From: Ectocarpus siliculosus
Lineage: Eukaryota > Sar > Phaeophyceae > Ectocarpales > Ectocarpaceae
Reading direction: 5' to 3'
DNA length: 64,000 nucleotides
Assembly (NCBI GenBank): GCA_000310025.1
Contig: FN648415.1
Location: forward strand, 118,800 to 182,799
Positions 24,945 through 36,112 of the stretch are shown here, piece by piece (within the stretch, counting starts at the first letter, position 1; each line of letters starts with the position of its first letter). Position numbers and translations under genes: made by a program. The notes beneath the pieces were generated by a model. It ran no database searches and was not told the origin of the DNA. It saw only the letters and a program-made list of their open reading frames with translations.

Positions 24945-25612
24945 GAATTAGTATGAATTAGTATGGAAAAAAAAAAGAAACGGCTCGATTTTTGTATTTC
25001 TACAGCAGTATGGACCAGACGCCGACTGTACATAGAAGTTGCCGAGTGTCGACTTAGGTGTGCTGTCACAGCATCTTCCACGCACTTTTGCCAGTGCTGG
25101 TTTGTTGATTGGAGTCTTGTAGGTCGAGATACAGCCGTGAGATTCTCGGGTTGTGGAGGCAATAGTGAACCAGAGCAAAAAATTGCATGCCTAGCTCGAT
25201 TACTGCTGTGATTTTGCAACAGCAGTATGGACTAGACGCCGAACGACGTCCGCGTGCTACCGCAACGACCTAACCGGATGGGATACTGCCACGGCGAACC
25301 ATAGTACATTGCGATGCAAACATCCGTTCGTGTGTCGCGCGGGTGCCACATGTGTCGACCACAGGGACACGTAGAGCTCTCGCCATGTTTTGTCGTTACC
25401 GCGCAGGAGGACCCCTCGGAGATCTTCCACATGGTGCTACAACGACAGCAGTATTACTGTACATAGATGTCGTAGGAGAGTGGAGTTGTGCTGTCACGGC
25501 ATCTCCCACGCACTGTCCTACCGGTGCTTGTGTCGATTGGAGTCTTGTAGGTCGAAATACAAGAGTGGGTTGGGCTCCCGGGTTGTGGAAGAACCGGTGT
25601 TCTTTTTACTAC
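24945..25612 (+). repeat. Repeat module A, copy 1
   Basis: A unit of about 660 bp made of two related halves. Each half has the core GATTGGAGTCTTGTAGGTCG (25107 and 25535) and a preceding CAGCAGTAT/ACTGTACAT word. Copies are at about 36113-37567 (same strand, interrupted by a mariner-like element) and about 46437-47128 (inverted). At the site where copy 2 carries an insertion, this copy reads ACACGTAGAGCTC without interruption. No protein is encoded. Confidence 0.8.
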
Positions 25613-25679
25613 GACAATCTTGCTCAACTTTTTTTTTTTTGCGGCATGTAGTTGCATATTTTTCTTTGCCACTGCCGAA

Positions 25680-26604
25680 AAAGACCGCTGGATCTTTACG
25701 CAGTCCATCTTTCGCATTTATCATTTTACACCGCGAACGAAGCAGGACGGGTCGACCTTCATCATTGTTGTTGTTGTTGTTGTGTCTTCACATTTAAAAC
25801 CGTTCCAATCTCTCTCTACCCAGTACCTTCATATGTTGTCCGTACTTACTTGTGGATTATTACCTGTTGGAAATTGTGGGAATCCCTACATTCCGAGAAA
25901 GCCATAGGTCGGCATCCGGCCTTGTTTTCTTTTCTTGTATGCACTGTTCTTCTTGTGAAGTTTTGACGTTGCGCTTGCCATCGTCGCTTAAGTGTTTGTG
26001 TCTTCAAACCTTCTCAGCCAGCCTTCAAACTTCTTGTTGATGAGTCTCCGTGGTAACTTCTCCGCGTATGAGTCAATAGTATGTAGTTATGACCTGCGCT
26101 TTGACTTTCACGATGGGTATGTTACCACCACCCCGTCTTGCATTGGTGAGTACCTGCGTTATACGGAAGGATCGTTCCACGACGCAAACATCGACGTCTC
26201 CTTTTTTTTTTTTTTCCTTCGAACTCCTTCCTTGCGGCGGTTTTCACACCGACTTCGAACGTGGGGTGCAATTTCCTCTCTTCGTACCTTCCTCGTCGGC
26301 CTTCTCTATCGTTATGTACATAATGTACACCTCGATTTTTCGACTTTTCGATCCAATATACAAGACTACGGACTGACATTTATGTCCCTTTCACCCGCGA
26401 CGGGACAGCGCGCTCGTCGAGTGCCGAGATTCTTCACCACTTCCTTGCGTCTCCCAACACCGTCCCTTCTTCCCGCCCCTACAAATCCTCTCCAATTCTT
26501 CTTCTTCCCTTCCTGCCGGACACTCACCACCATCGGTCCTGGATGTAAGCCCCCAGCCCCATTGGGGGGTGGGGGGCCAATCCTTAACCCTAGTATTTCA
26601 ATAT
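25680..26604 (-). repeat. Inverted copy of the AGGGTTAAGGATTGG repeat with one internal unit
   Basis: The right end (GGGGCCAATCCTTAACCCTAG, 26573-26593) is the complement of the left end of the 37583 repeat. Going left, the sequence matches the complement of 37640-38310, including one copy of the internal unit that is arrayed four times at 38-39.4 kb. A GTT-trinucleotide run occurs at 25766-25786. Confidence 0.65.
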
Positions 26605-27778
26605 CCGTGGGTGGAACGTTTATTCGCATGGCCCACCCCTTGCCCGACCCGGTCTCAAATATTGATCTCGAGCTACAGTGCAAATGTCGTGGCGCCCCAA
26701 GTATGGTTCGGTAGGCAATCGCAAAACATGACCCCTCCCCGAGTTTCAGCAGCTTCCACTTCCCGTGGCCGACACGACTCGGCCTTGACTGGTCCTTGTC
26801 TGTTTCGCCCAGTGATGGATATTGGTCGGGCAGAAGGGTTCGATACAATACGCCCATCGTATCGAGAATAAAACACAAACGCCGATATTTCGTTCGATAT
26901 CCCGAAAATGGCTCGATACGTATCGAGTATCGATACGGCTGTTTTGAAGGCCTCAGGTTACAAGAAGAGCGAGCGTTACGCAACTACACGTACCCTGGCA
27001 CACCCAAACCCTTATCTGAAGTATACAGCAGTGCGCAAGACGTGCGCGCATGGTCCGGCGGCATAGAAGTAGTGGTGTTGGCCAGGTGCCAGGTGTGTGC
27101 AGTTGAACATCACGAGCACAACAACAACAGCGGGCAGACGTTGTGATGTGATGTTGCGCATACAAAACTGCATCGTGCAAGGCAGCTATGTCCACCAGAT
27201 ATATTTTACATTTTACAGTCAGTGTGCATCTGTGTATACACGTACACACTATAACACTGCCGTACGGTTGCGATCGAATCAGTGCAAGCTCGGCTGCGAG
27301 CAGGATTTCATGACAAAAAAATGCGGAAAAAACTGGAACACTTGGTTTTATATTACCTCACTACCTTCAAAGTTATGCATGCAAGATTCCACCCACCAGT
27401 TGTGGGTGCCCAACCATCAACAATGAACCTCGAGCGAGTATCAACTCTAGACACCCAATAGCCAAAAGGAAACAAAAGAAAAAAAATGGCGAAAACATTA
27501 TGTGCGAAAATCAAACGCTTGCCAAACTTGAACACGACATCACCTCTATTCATCACACGCCCAAGTGGTCGGACATGAAACCAAGCACACCTTGCTTGCC
27601 ATTACGTATTTCAAGTCCCAAAACAAAGTTCACACAGCATAAATTGTCCGCAGGAGGTACGGCCTCTGTTCGCACTAATGTAGTAGCTCTACTGCTGAAA
27701 CTGCGGGAAACGCAGAGGCAGCGCTATCGCCGGCGACAAAGCCGAATTCGTGAAGGCTCATGTTGCACACCGATCGAT
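26605..27778. other. Unassigned, after an inverted module B copy
   Basis: The first 210 bp are the inverted module B copy. Around 26820-26945 the words CGATACG and TATCGA recur on both strands. The remainder holds no recognised gene or RNA. Confidence 0.5.
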
Positions 27779-30282
27779 AACAACATATTCGTGAAATTGA
27801 GAGCGAAGCATGAAGTTGAGAGTGAGATTATCTATTGGAACATAGAATAGAACAGGCGTACGATTCCTGGAGAGCCAAATGTCTACTGCCTCTGAACCAG
27901 CCTCCCGCATGTAGTAACCAGCAGTTGAGCTATGCCATGGCGGTGTCAGAGGTGGGCAGAGTGATCAAGAACTTTGGTGGCGTCAGGAGAGAGGGTGCAG
28001 AGCAACGGGAAGTGAAGCTACATGGTTCGGACATATTTGTGTCGCACGAGTGTGCATGTGTGTGCATGATGTGAGCATGGTTGTGAGCTGCATGCGGTTC
28101 GCCACCCATCAAACGCCAGAAAAAAAGCCAACGGCGGTGTGGGACGAATACACAGCAGCAGTAGGCATGGACATGTGACAGCACCTATCAGTATGACACA
28201 CTGGCTGCACCATGTTATCCCAGATCATCAGGACACTGGTGTAGAAGGAATTTCTCTGGCAATACTGAGTCTTGGGTGTAGACGCGACAAGATGCGTGAG
28301 CTCTGGAGCGAGCTGAGTGTGGCACAAATATGTTCGACATCACATCACACATCACACACACACACACACACACACGCATCATGCAGGTCTCCAGCTGACA
28401 AAGCAAGACTGAAGAAAAAAAGCAACGGCCGTGCGAGACAAATACACCCAGGCATGGATGTGACAGCACCGGTATGACACAAAGGCCGAACCATTTCATC
28501 TGAGATCACCAGGACACTGGTGTGATAAGGATCTCTCTGAGCGTGCCGAGTCTTGGGTGTAGACGCGAAGAGATGCCTGAGCTCTAGGTGCGACAGTGCT
28601 GTCAACAATGTAGCAAGAGCAAACAATTGCCGACGGACACATGTTGCATTTTCAATACTCCACTGTCCACGTTTTCCAAAGGAATGTTCTGAATGGTTGA
28701 ACCCTGCTTCCGAAAAAAACAATCAATATCTGGCGGATAATGCTTCTGAGTTTATTTGGTGATTTGAAAGGTGGTGTCAGCAAGGGTGTCGAAATGTGTT
28801 GAATTTTAAACGCAGCAAACGTTTTCATTGGCTTGCCTTTTCTGCTTGCATTCAACCGTAGACTCTTTGCACACCAGTGAATGTTGTTTGCGTGTTTAAA
28901 TTGTTCATCCACCGAGACACTTTGTCCAAATAGCCACAGCAACGGTTTCCTCTCTGTATTGGCAAGAAGGACGAGCCCCTCTGTTCCAAATAAGGCGCTA
29001 CAAAGGGGTCATTTGGAAATATCAATACAATGACCGAAATACCGACAGACTATGCATACACAATCATAGGGTCGAGATATTGTCACACACATCAACCGGA
29101 TGTATAAACACGCAAGACGGCAGAGAGAGTTAGTTGTGTTCCCGTGCAACATCGACTCGAAGCAAGTGGAAGCAAGCGAGATGATCTTCAAAAAGTTCAC
29201 AACGAACGCATAATGCATCAACCTCTGGTAAATGTTGTAGGCAGTGTATCTTCTCCTGAATGTATGTTGATATCAGCGCCGGCCACACACGCGACCATCA
29301 TCATGCAACACTACCCTGCCAAGAGACAACTCTTGGTGTACGTACTGACTGCACTACAACACAACGACAGCAGTGTTTCTTTCGTTGTTCAAACAAGAGA
29401 TGACGATGTGCACAACAAAATCAGCGGGAAAGCATTTTATCGGTTTGGTTCCGGTGCTCGCACGCACCTATACATAGATGGAGATCAGGCATCTCTTCGC
29501 GTCTACACCCAAGACTCGGCACGCTCAGAGAGATCCTTATCCCACCAGTGTCCTGGTGATCTCAGATGAAATGGTTCGGCCTTTGTGTCATACCGGTGCT
29601 GTCACATCCATGCCTGGGTGTATTTGTCTCGCACGGCCGTTGCTTTTTTTCTTCAGTCTTGCTTTGTCAGCTGGAGACCTGCATGATGCGTGTGTGTGTG
29701 TGTGTGTGATGTGTGATGTGATGTCGAACATATTTGTGCCACACTCAGCTCGCTCCAGAGCTCACGCATCTTGTCGCGTCTACACCCAAGACTCAGTATT
29801 GCCAGAGAAATTCCTTTTACACCAGTGTCCTGATGATCTGGGATAACATGGTGCAGCCAGTGTGTCATACTGATAGGTGCTGTCACATGTCCATGCCTAC
29901 TGCTGCTGTGTATTCGTCCCACACCGCCGTTGGCTTTTTTTCTGGCGTTTGATGGGTGGCGAACCGCATGCAGCTCACAACCATGCTCACATCATGCACA
30001 CACATGCACACTCGTGCGACACAAATATGTCCGAACCATGTAGCTTCACTTCCCGTTGATCTGCACCCTCTCTCCTGACGCCACCAAAGTTCTTGATCAC
30101 TCTGCCCACCTCTGACACCGCCATGGCATAGCTCAACTGCTGGTTACTACATGCGGGAGGTTGGTTCAGAGGCAGTAGACATTTGGCTCTCCAGGAATCG
30201 TACGCCTGTTCTATTCTATGTTCCAATAAATAATCTCACTCTCAATTTCATGCTTCGCTCTCAATTTCACGAATATGTTGTT
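27779..30282. mobile_element. Large hairpin element with two 0.8-kb inverted arms
   Basis: The left arm, 27779-28584, and the right arm, 29481-30282, are inverted copies that appear about 99 percent identical. Differences are a few substitutions and the length of a CA run (28361-28379 on the left; GT run near 29691-29708 on the right). The outer ends begin AACAACATATTCGTG, and both flanks carry CGAT (27775-27778 and 30283-30286), which would be a 4-bp target duplication. Each arm holds an internal duplication of about 290 bp (word GTCTTGGGTGTAGACGCGA in both units). The 0.9-kb loop has open frames but no known transposase. It resembles a fold-back element or a Mutator-like element with long terminal inverted repeats; the flanking duplication is shorter than the 8-10 bp usual for Mutator. 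Confidence 0.75.
28652..28942 (-). CDS. Open frame in the hairpin loop, unknown
   Basis: Minus-strand frame of about 96 codons in the unique loop between the arms. It has a basic, helical middle (KSLRLNASRKGKPMKTF) and no motif I can name. A plus-strand frame enters the loop from 29144 to 29480 as well. If the hairpin is a transposon, one of these could be a remnant of its gene; equally they may be chance. Confidence 0.2.
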   Translation of the reverse strand: MLWLFGQSVSVDEQFKHANNIHWCAKSLRLNASRKGKPMKTFAAFKIQHISTPLLTPPFKSPNKLRSIIRQILIVFFGSRVQPFRTFLWKTWTVEY

Positions 30283-30478
30283 CGATGTGGTTCTCATGAG
30301 CTGAGACACAGGCGCTGTTGGTGCGGTGTGTGGCTGGCAGGGGCTGGTGTGTGTGTGGTGTGTGGTTGTGATGGCAGTGGGGGGCGACAGGAGTAGGCGC
30401 GTAGGCGCCGGAGCGAAAAAAGGGGGTACACAGCTGGGAAACTGACCCCCCCCCGATAAAAAGGGGGCCAAAATATCG

Positions 30479-30652
30479 AATACAGTAGTGGGCCCTCTAT
30501 AGTGCCGGGTAGCGTCCAGAGAAAAAAGCGGCACTATACCGGGCACCGGCAGTATTCATAATAGTGCCTCAGTAGTGCCGGTACGGCACTATTGAGGCTT
30601 CGAATATCCCTCAGTAGTGCCGGACCGGCACTACTGACCGGCACTACTGAGT
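30479..30652. mobile_element. Short pogo/mariner-like palindromic element
   Basis: A cluster of inverted words: TATAGTGCCG against CGGCACTATA, CCTCAGTAGTGCC against GGCACTATTGAGG, and a perfect pair TCAGTAGTGCCGG / CCGGCACTACTGA (30611-30637). The left end reads TA followed by CAGTAGTGGGCCCTCTATAG; the right end is the complement of CAGTAGTGCCGG near TA. CAGT termini at TA targets are typical of pogo/Tigger-type elements. A related GTGCCGCTATAGAGGGC word lies at 22950-23010. No transposase. Confidence 0.5.
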
Positions 30653-32745
30653 AGGTGTTGATTTCATGGTGCAGCGCTCAAGCTTTGCGGGGCCAACAGA
30701 GTACGATGTGGATCGTGGATCGAATATGTGTATTATTAGTGGACGTCTAAGTCCTCGTTGCCCTCCTTCGATGTTGCCAGATAAAAAAAGACAATAGAGA
30801 ACCACGACAGGGAGCGCACCGCACGAAAAATAAAGGGAAAACGACACAACAGGGTATACCCTAGTCGAAAAGCGACACACCTGGGTACTTTTCTCAGCAA
30901 CTGTACCCTGTTTTCGGAAATGTACCTTGACCTGACGGGAAAAGAGACCCTTTCATCAATCATTTCCCCCGCAGGAATCTTCCCAGCTCCTTTTCCCCTC
31001 CAACCATGGGATACAAAACGGCGAATCTTCCCGCCGAATAACAACCATGGCAACGGGGCAGGAATCAGTTTCCGCCCCTGCGAAACAACACCAACCATCA
31101 ACTCTTACGCTCGAAATCAACAATGGCCGGGCAACACCCCAGCACAATTGTTCCGTTTGGAAACATGCACACACGCGTACAATACCCCGTGGACTACTGC
31201 TTGCTGCAGTCTATGTGGCGAGATGCACGGGTGACGCTATGAAAGCAGACCGATTCAGCATGGTTGACATGCATGCATATGCATGTGCCAATGTGTGGCG
31301 CTGTGCTGGCGGCGAGCTCGCGTCCGCAGTGAGGGTGGAGGGGAGAGGCAGGACCAGCACACACAGACATGCCCTTGACATCAATCACGCACACACGAGT
31401 CTTATCCTTACTCTAGCAGAAGGACACTGCTGTGTCGTCCAACTCGATCACCCTCCCTGTCGCTAGAAAGAAGAAAGAGTGCTCGCGTTGTATTTCATGG
31501 GCTCATCCCTCTAAAGCCTGACGTCTTCTTACTTCATTGATTGATTGGTCGGCTTGGTTGGCTGGTAAGCGTGACCGCTGCTGCTACAGCAGTAGTTCAA
31601 GCAAGAAAGACATCGCATTTGAGACACAACAGACAACACACGCACGCACACACGGCACATCGCAATTGAGACACAACCGACAACACACGCCCGCACACAT
31701 CATGTTATATATACAAGGGCTCCGGACTTCGGGCGCAGAGGCGCCCTCGTCCTCAGCAGTAGGCTTAAAGGGAAGGTGTGAAGGCTGTGCACAGCATACC
31801 AAGCGCATGAAGCCGCAGCGTGACCGAATGAATGGTATGAAGATGTTCGCGTTGTATTCGAGAAATGTGCCGTTCCTGGTGTAAAATTAAAGCCAAAAGA
31901 GTCGCGTGTACGTGATTTTTTGGTCTAGCTTCGCCCGGTGCGGACGAAAAGGAGATGTAAGCTACGGTCGCCTCCCTATTCTTGCGCCGGTAAAAACGTA
32001 GTAACACTCTCAGGCAACGTTCTCTAAGTGGCTTTGCGGTGGCCAATATCCTCCCCAAAGGGGCCAAAGAAAGAACGAACACTGCAACTGTTCGACGGTA
32101 TTGCCGGTAGTTGATGGTGTGTTGCCGCCTAGCTCTCATATTCAAACTTCTTCAGTGTCGCGCCTTTCTCTTATATCCTCCTCTAATGTTCTGGAGCTAT
32201 TATTCTAACTTTTTCAGTGTCGTCCCACTCGAATGGTCATATTCTAACTTCTTCAGTCTAATGTCGCGCCCTTCTCTAATGTCCCCCTCTAATGACGCCG
32301 ATATGCGGTATCCCTCACATTGTGAAAGGAGCCGAACACCTACAACATTCAGACAAAGTAAGAACGAACACCGCACGCAATGGTTTGACTGCGTTGCCGC
32401 TAGTTGACGGTGAAAGAGTTGACGCCTCCCGCCTCGGGTCATCGTTGCCCCTTACGGCCCTGGCAGTTATTGCCGATTACCACTACGGAAGGTATGGTTT
32501 CGTTTGCAGCCTTTTGTACGCAGGTCTCGAGCTTCTCAATATTGAAGCGTGACGGTGATGGCCGTGATGATGTCGGTGATGGTGCAGGCGGTAGGGTGCC
32601 TGCGCTGGCGGCAGAATGCAATTATTGGGGAGAGATCGATGTAAGAGCGTGTACGTGTCATAACCGTATAACGTGAACTTAGAGCAGAAGAAAGAGATTG
32701 TTGGGGAGAAGGTAATGTGGAGGCATTAAAAAATAAAGTGGATGT
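30653..32745. other. Unassigned; several short duplications
   Basis: Holds a tandem pair of about 48 bp at 31620-31700 (GAGACACAAC...ACACAC), a CTCTAATG/CTTCTTCAGT array at about 32150-32290, and a diverged direct repeat of AAGAACGAACAC...TTGCCG...AGTTGA (about 32070 and 32355). No supported gene. The nearest gene is the Helitron fragment on the minus strand. Confidence 0.5.
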
Positions 32746-33646
32746 TTATCTGAGCATCAAAAATTCGTTTAGCTGCGATGATTTCTTCGACACGGAATAG
32801 TTCTCATAATGTTGTTGGAGGTCGAATATGCCGTGGTAAGCACGTCCATGCAAGGTGAGTATTGAAGGGGCTGGCGGTTCAGTCCATGTCTTTTTTTGAA
32901 TACCGCCTGCGCCTAATGCAGTAATTCCGAAAAGCCCGTTGTACCTTCTTTGAGCAGAAATGAATTTAGTAGTTTCAAACAGCGCCATAAGATGGTGGGG
33001 GATAGATTGGAGAGGATAAATACACGACTTGCCTTTGTTACAACAATTTAATCCCTTTTCTTCTTTCCAAAGTTGAGCCTTGCAGTGAGAACATGTGATA
33101 TTTTGTGGATCATCCAAATCCGTGTGTTCTAGCTCAAAGGGTGCCGAGGGGAAGTCGAATGATTGTGAGTCAATGTCTTGCACTCCAAGGCGGATTTGGT
33201 TATGAGCATCACCGCGATGGCTGTCTAGACTGTGTGCCGGTACCCTTGGTGCACGATTCCTCATTTGGCTAAAATGTTGACGTATCATATCGAGTTCAGG
33301 GTCTGAGTCGTGTCGTGTGTTATTGTTTGCGTTGCGACGTCGACGTTCCGCTAAGATTTCAGCTTGCGCGTTATCCGGACAGGTTTGTGGTGTTCGAGTT
33401 TCAGGCGTTGTTCGGGGTTGGGTGAGCGATCTTCGTTGGGTATTTCGACGAGCTGAAGGTGTTCGTCGAGTTGGAGTTGTTTGTACGTTCCTCGAGGGAG
33501 TGTTACTCTGGCTGGGTGTGGAATTTTGGTGTGGATTGTGACGTGCAGTATGTGATCGTGTTTGGCGATTTTGAGATGCGGCTGCTGAACGAGATACCCG
33601 ATGAATAGGCGTCGGCCGACATCGATCGATGATTGTCAGACATGGG
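32746..33646 (-). pseudogene. Helitron transposase N-terminal fragment
   Basis: The minus-strand frame begins in an Arg/Thr/Pro-rich region (around EILAERRRRNANNNTR), then carries the Helitron N-terminal signature: CSHCKAQLWKEEKG followed by NCCNKGK, a P...L stretch, RRYNGLFGITALGAGG, and PSILTLHGRAYHGI. In full RepHel proteins this zinc-finger-like region precedes the HUH nuclease and helicase domains. Here the frame stops about 25 residues after the AYHGI motif. None of the HUH, helicase or downstream parts follow, so only the front fifth remains. The frame is still open for about 300 codons, so decay is limited. The true start is not resolved; upstream of about 33646 no in-frame Met was established. 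Confidence 0.75.
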
Positions 33647-34257
33647 GTGATATATTTACTCTCTTGATAGTTGGCGAAAGCCAGTTGCAGGTGACAACAA
33701 TGTGCCTTAAATTTCTTGAGACTTTTACTTTTTTCTGAAATGGAAACACGCGTCTTACTTTAGAGGTCGGCGTGGGTAGGTTTTATAGTATAAAAAAGTG
33801 ACATTTTTATTTATGACGTCGACGGTTGAACTCGGTGCACTGACAGGGGAAAATATAAGGAACATATGTCACATGGTCTCCCCATACTAAAAATTGTTAT
33901 TTTTTTTATGACGTCGACCGGTGAACATGGTGTACTTTTGTGACATATGGGTAACTAATTTACAGCAACAGTCGGATGCATCCGCGCACCCATATCTACG
34001 TAACGACGCATACACACGACTGGTCACTACGCAATCACGTTCCGATGTAAACGGGTGTACACATGATTTACCCCGATAAGGCTGGCGGGGGCGACGGTGA
34101 CGTGCTTGAACTTCTGGCCGTCCGAAGACTTGGCACCAGCGCAAAAACGCCACACTGCGTGGATAATATTCCACTCTGACAACAACAGCAAGCATAAAGG
34201 GCATTGTTGTGGAGAGATTTAGTGGTTGCGGTTGCGATGCAGTTTCATGCCAGGCCT
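33647..34257. other. Unassigned between Helitron fragment and small gene
   Basis: Two similar blocks with GACGTCGACGGTTGAACTCGG / GACGTCGACCGGTGAACATGG near 33815 and 33910, each followed by a CATATG-containing word. No gene recognised. Confidence 0.5.
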
Positions 34258-34686
34258 TCATGCAACACCTGAACAACATTCAGGCACACATCAGGCGGAA
34301 ATTACTTGGTACAATCAAAGAGAGAACTTTCTTTTACCTTTGTAGCCGCGGCTGTTGACCTGGTCGGTTGGGATCCCGAGCGAAGGAGTACCTCCCACCG
34401 GGGCGAGGCAGAGCTGGCACGGCTTGGGGTACGTTGTCGACGGGGTGAGGATGGTGCAGGATACGCTACAACTGTTCGCGTCGCGGTTGTTGGTACGGTC
34501 GCAAGGGGCAAACTTGCCTTTACCGTCGCGCTTGTTCATGAGCTTGAGGTGACCGCCGTCGTAGTCGGGCCCGGGGCAAGGCCAGTTGGGGTCGCCCTGT
34601 TGAACAGAGCGGCGGTACACTCCACTACGACTCGCTGACTGGGTGGACTCACGCTTTGCTGGAGAGCTACGGGAGAGGGCGTTCAT
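34258..34686 (-). CDS. Small cysteine-rich protein, two exons
   Basis: An ATG at 34686 opens 116 codons to a donor GTAAAAG at 34337. A 69-bp intron ends in TGTTCAG at 34269, and the short last exon gives VA and a TGA stop, for about 119 residues. The N-terminus is basic and Ser/Arg-rich without a signal peptide. The middle is Cys- and Pro-rich: WPCPGPDYDGG, KFAPCDR, NSCSVSCTIL, KPCQLC. The spacing of the six cysteines suggests a small disulfide- or metal-binding fold, but I know no family. An A/T-rich repeat region and a TATATATA word near 35045-35055 lie upstream. An alternative is that exon 1 joins another distal exon. Confidence 0.45.
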
Positions 34687-34749
34687 GTTGTGTTGCAGCT
34701 GAAGGTCGACGCGGGAATGAGAGGAGATGATGTCGAAAGTGAGAGTGAC

Positions 34750-35012
34750 TGGGGGATGTGCACTCTTTCATTCACTCTGCACATACTAACTTCTCCAGCA
34801 GATATTCTAACTTCTGACACACCTCCAGCAGTTATCCCATGAAATGTGCACTCTTTCATTTACTCTGCATCGTAACTTCTGACTAAACTTCCAACAATTA
34901 ATCTAACTTCTGACTATTTATTGTAACTTCCAGCAATTATTCCACACAACCCAGAACGTTCACTGTGCGCAGACTAACTTCTGACTACAGTAACTTCCAC
35001 CAATTATTCCAT
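34750..35012 (+). repeat. Degenerate short tandem repeats
   Basis: Words such as TAACTTCTGACTA, CTTCCAGCAATTATTCCA and TGTGCACTCTTTCATT recur irregularly 3-5 times upstream of the small cysteine-rich gene. They may act as spacer or promoter-distal DNA; no function is visible. Confidence 0.6.
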
Positions 35013-36112
35013 GAAACGGTGTGATATAACGAAAAGTTGATATGTGTATATATACGATGTAGCGCAGTCTACAGCAGCACCTTCAATACAACAACATCTG
35101 CCACCGTCCCGGCCGCCCTCGCCGACCTCTAAAGTAAGATGCCATGAGATTTGCGTGCATGTTCAAGCTCAAAACAGAGCAAGTTAAGTCTAAAGTTGTG
35201 GCGTACCACCACAACGATCAATCTACATATATTTATCAAATCTTCCTTGCTACATACAGCTGCAGAATATTAGGAACAATAAAAACACACACAGAAAGCT
35301 GCAGAATATGTGCAACTTGGAGGGTGTGTGTGGCAGATACGTGTAGTACGTACGTTACCATCCGTACGGTGACAACACACGATGCACATACTCCAGTTCG
35401 CGTTGCTTCCGCTAGAGAAGAAGGCGACAGGATGCATGCAGCACTACTGTACCTACAACGCATACATACCATATAGTACGGACAGTCTGTCGATATCTAT
35501 CTACAGATGAGACCATGCGGCAGAAAAAAGTCTGTGCTAGGTACTGCATGTATGCTTGTACTTCAAGTATGTATGTGTCATGATTTATGAGTTGCGACGT
35601 TCTCCGAAATCTCGTCCAATGAGCTGCGTGATTCTTTAGAGATCACAGTCCCTTGATGTCCCTTGCGTAGACGCGCCCGGATGCACGATATTTAGCCGTG
35701 CTTCACGGTGCTGTAACTCGGCTCGCCCTTGGGGTCTAGAGCTCGCGACAGGGGTGCTGTGGTCTCGAGAGTGGCACGCCCACGTCGGCAAAGACCGCCG
35801 AAAAATTTGTTTGAACCCCATTTAAAAACAATTAAAACCGATTTACCGCACCGCAACGTCTAGCTCAATGACTGAAATAGTGGTTGGCGGGCATTCACCG
35901 TGCTGTAACTCTACTCGCCTCTGGAGATTCGAGCTCGCGACAGGGGCGATGCGATCCAGAGACTGGCCCGCTGCAGCGGGCAACAGCCGGCGAAAAAAAA
36001 ATCTCAAGGCGACCGCGAACTGATGCACCGCAAAAAAACGTCTTGCTTTTAGAGTGCAACAATGGTTGAACTCTTGCGTCTCAGGCCTCCGACATAATTG
36101 TAGTTAAGTCTA
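35013..36112. other. Unassigned; one diverged direct duplication
   Basis: Two blocks at about 35690-35880 and 35885-36075 share GCTGTAACTC, GAGCTCGCGACAGGGG and GAGTGGC/GACTGGC words. There is no supported gene here. Confidence 0.5.
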
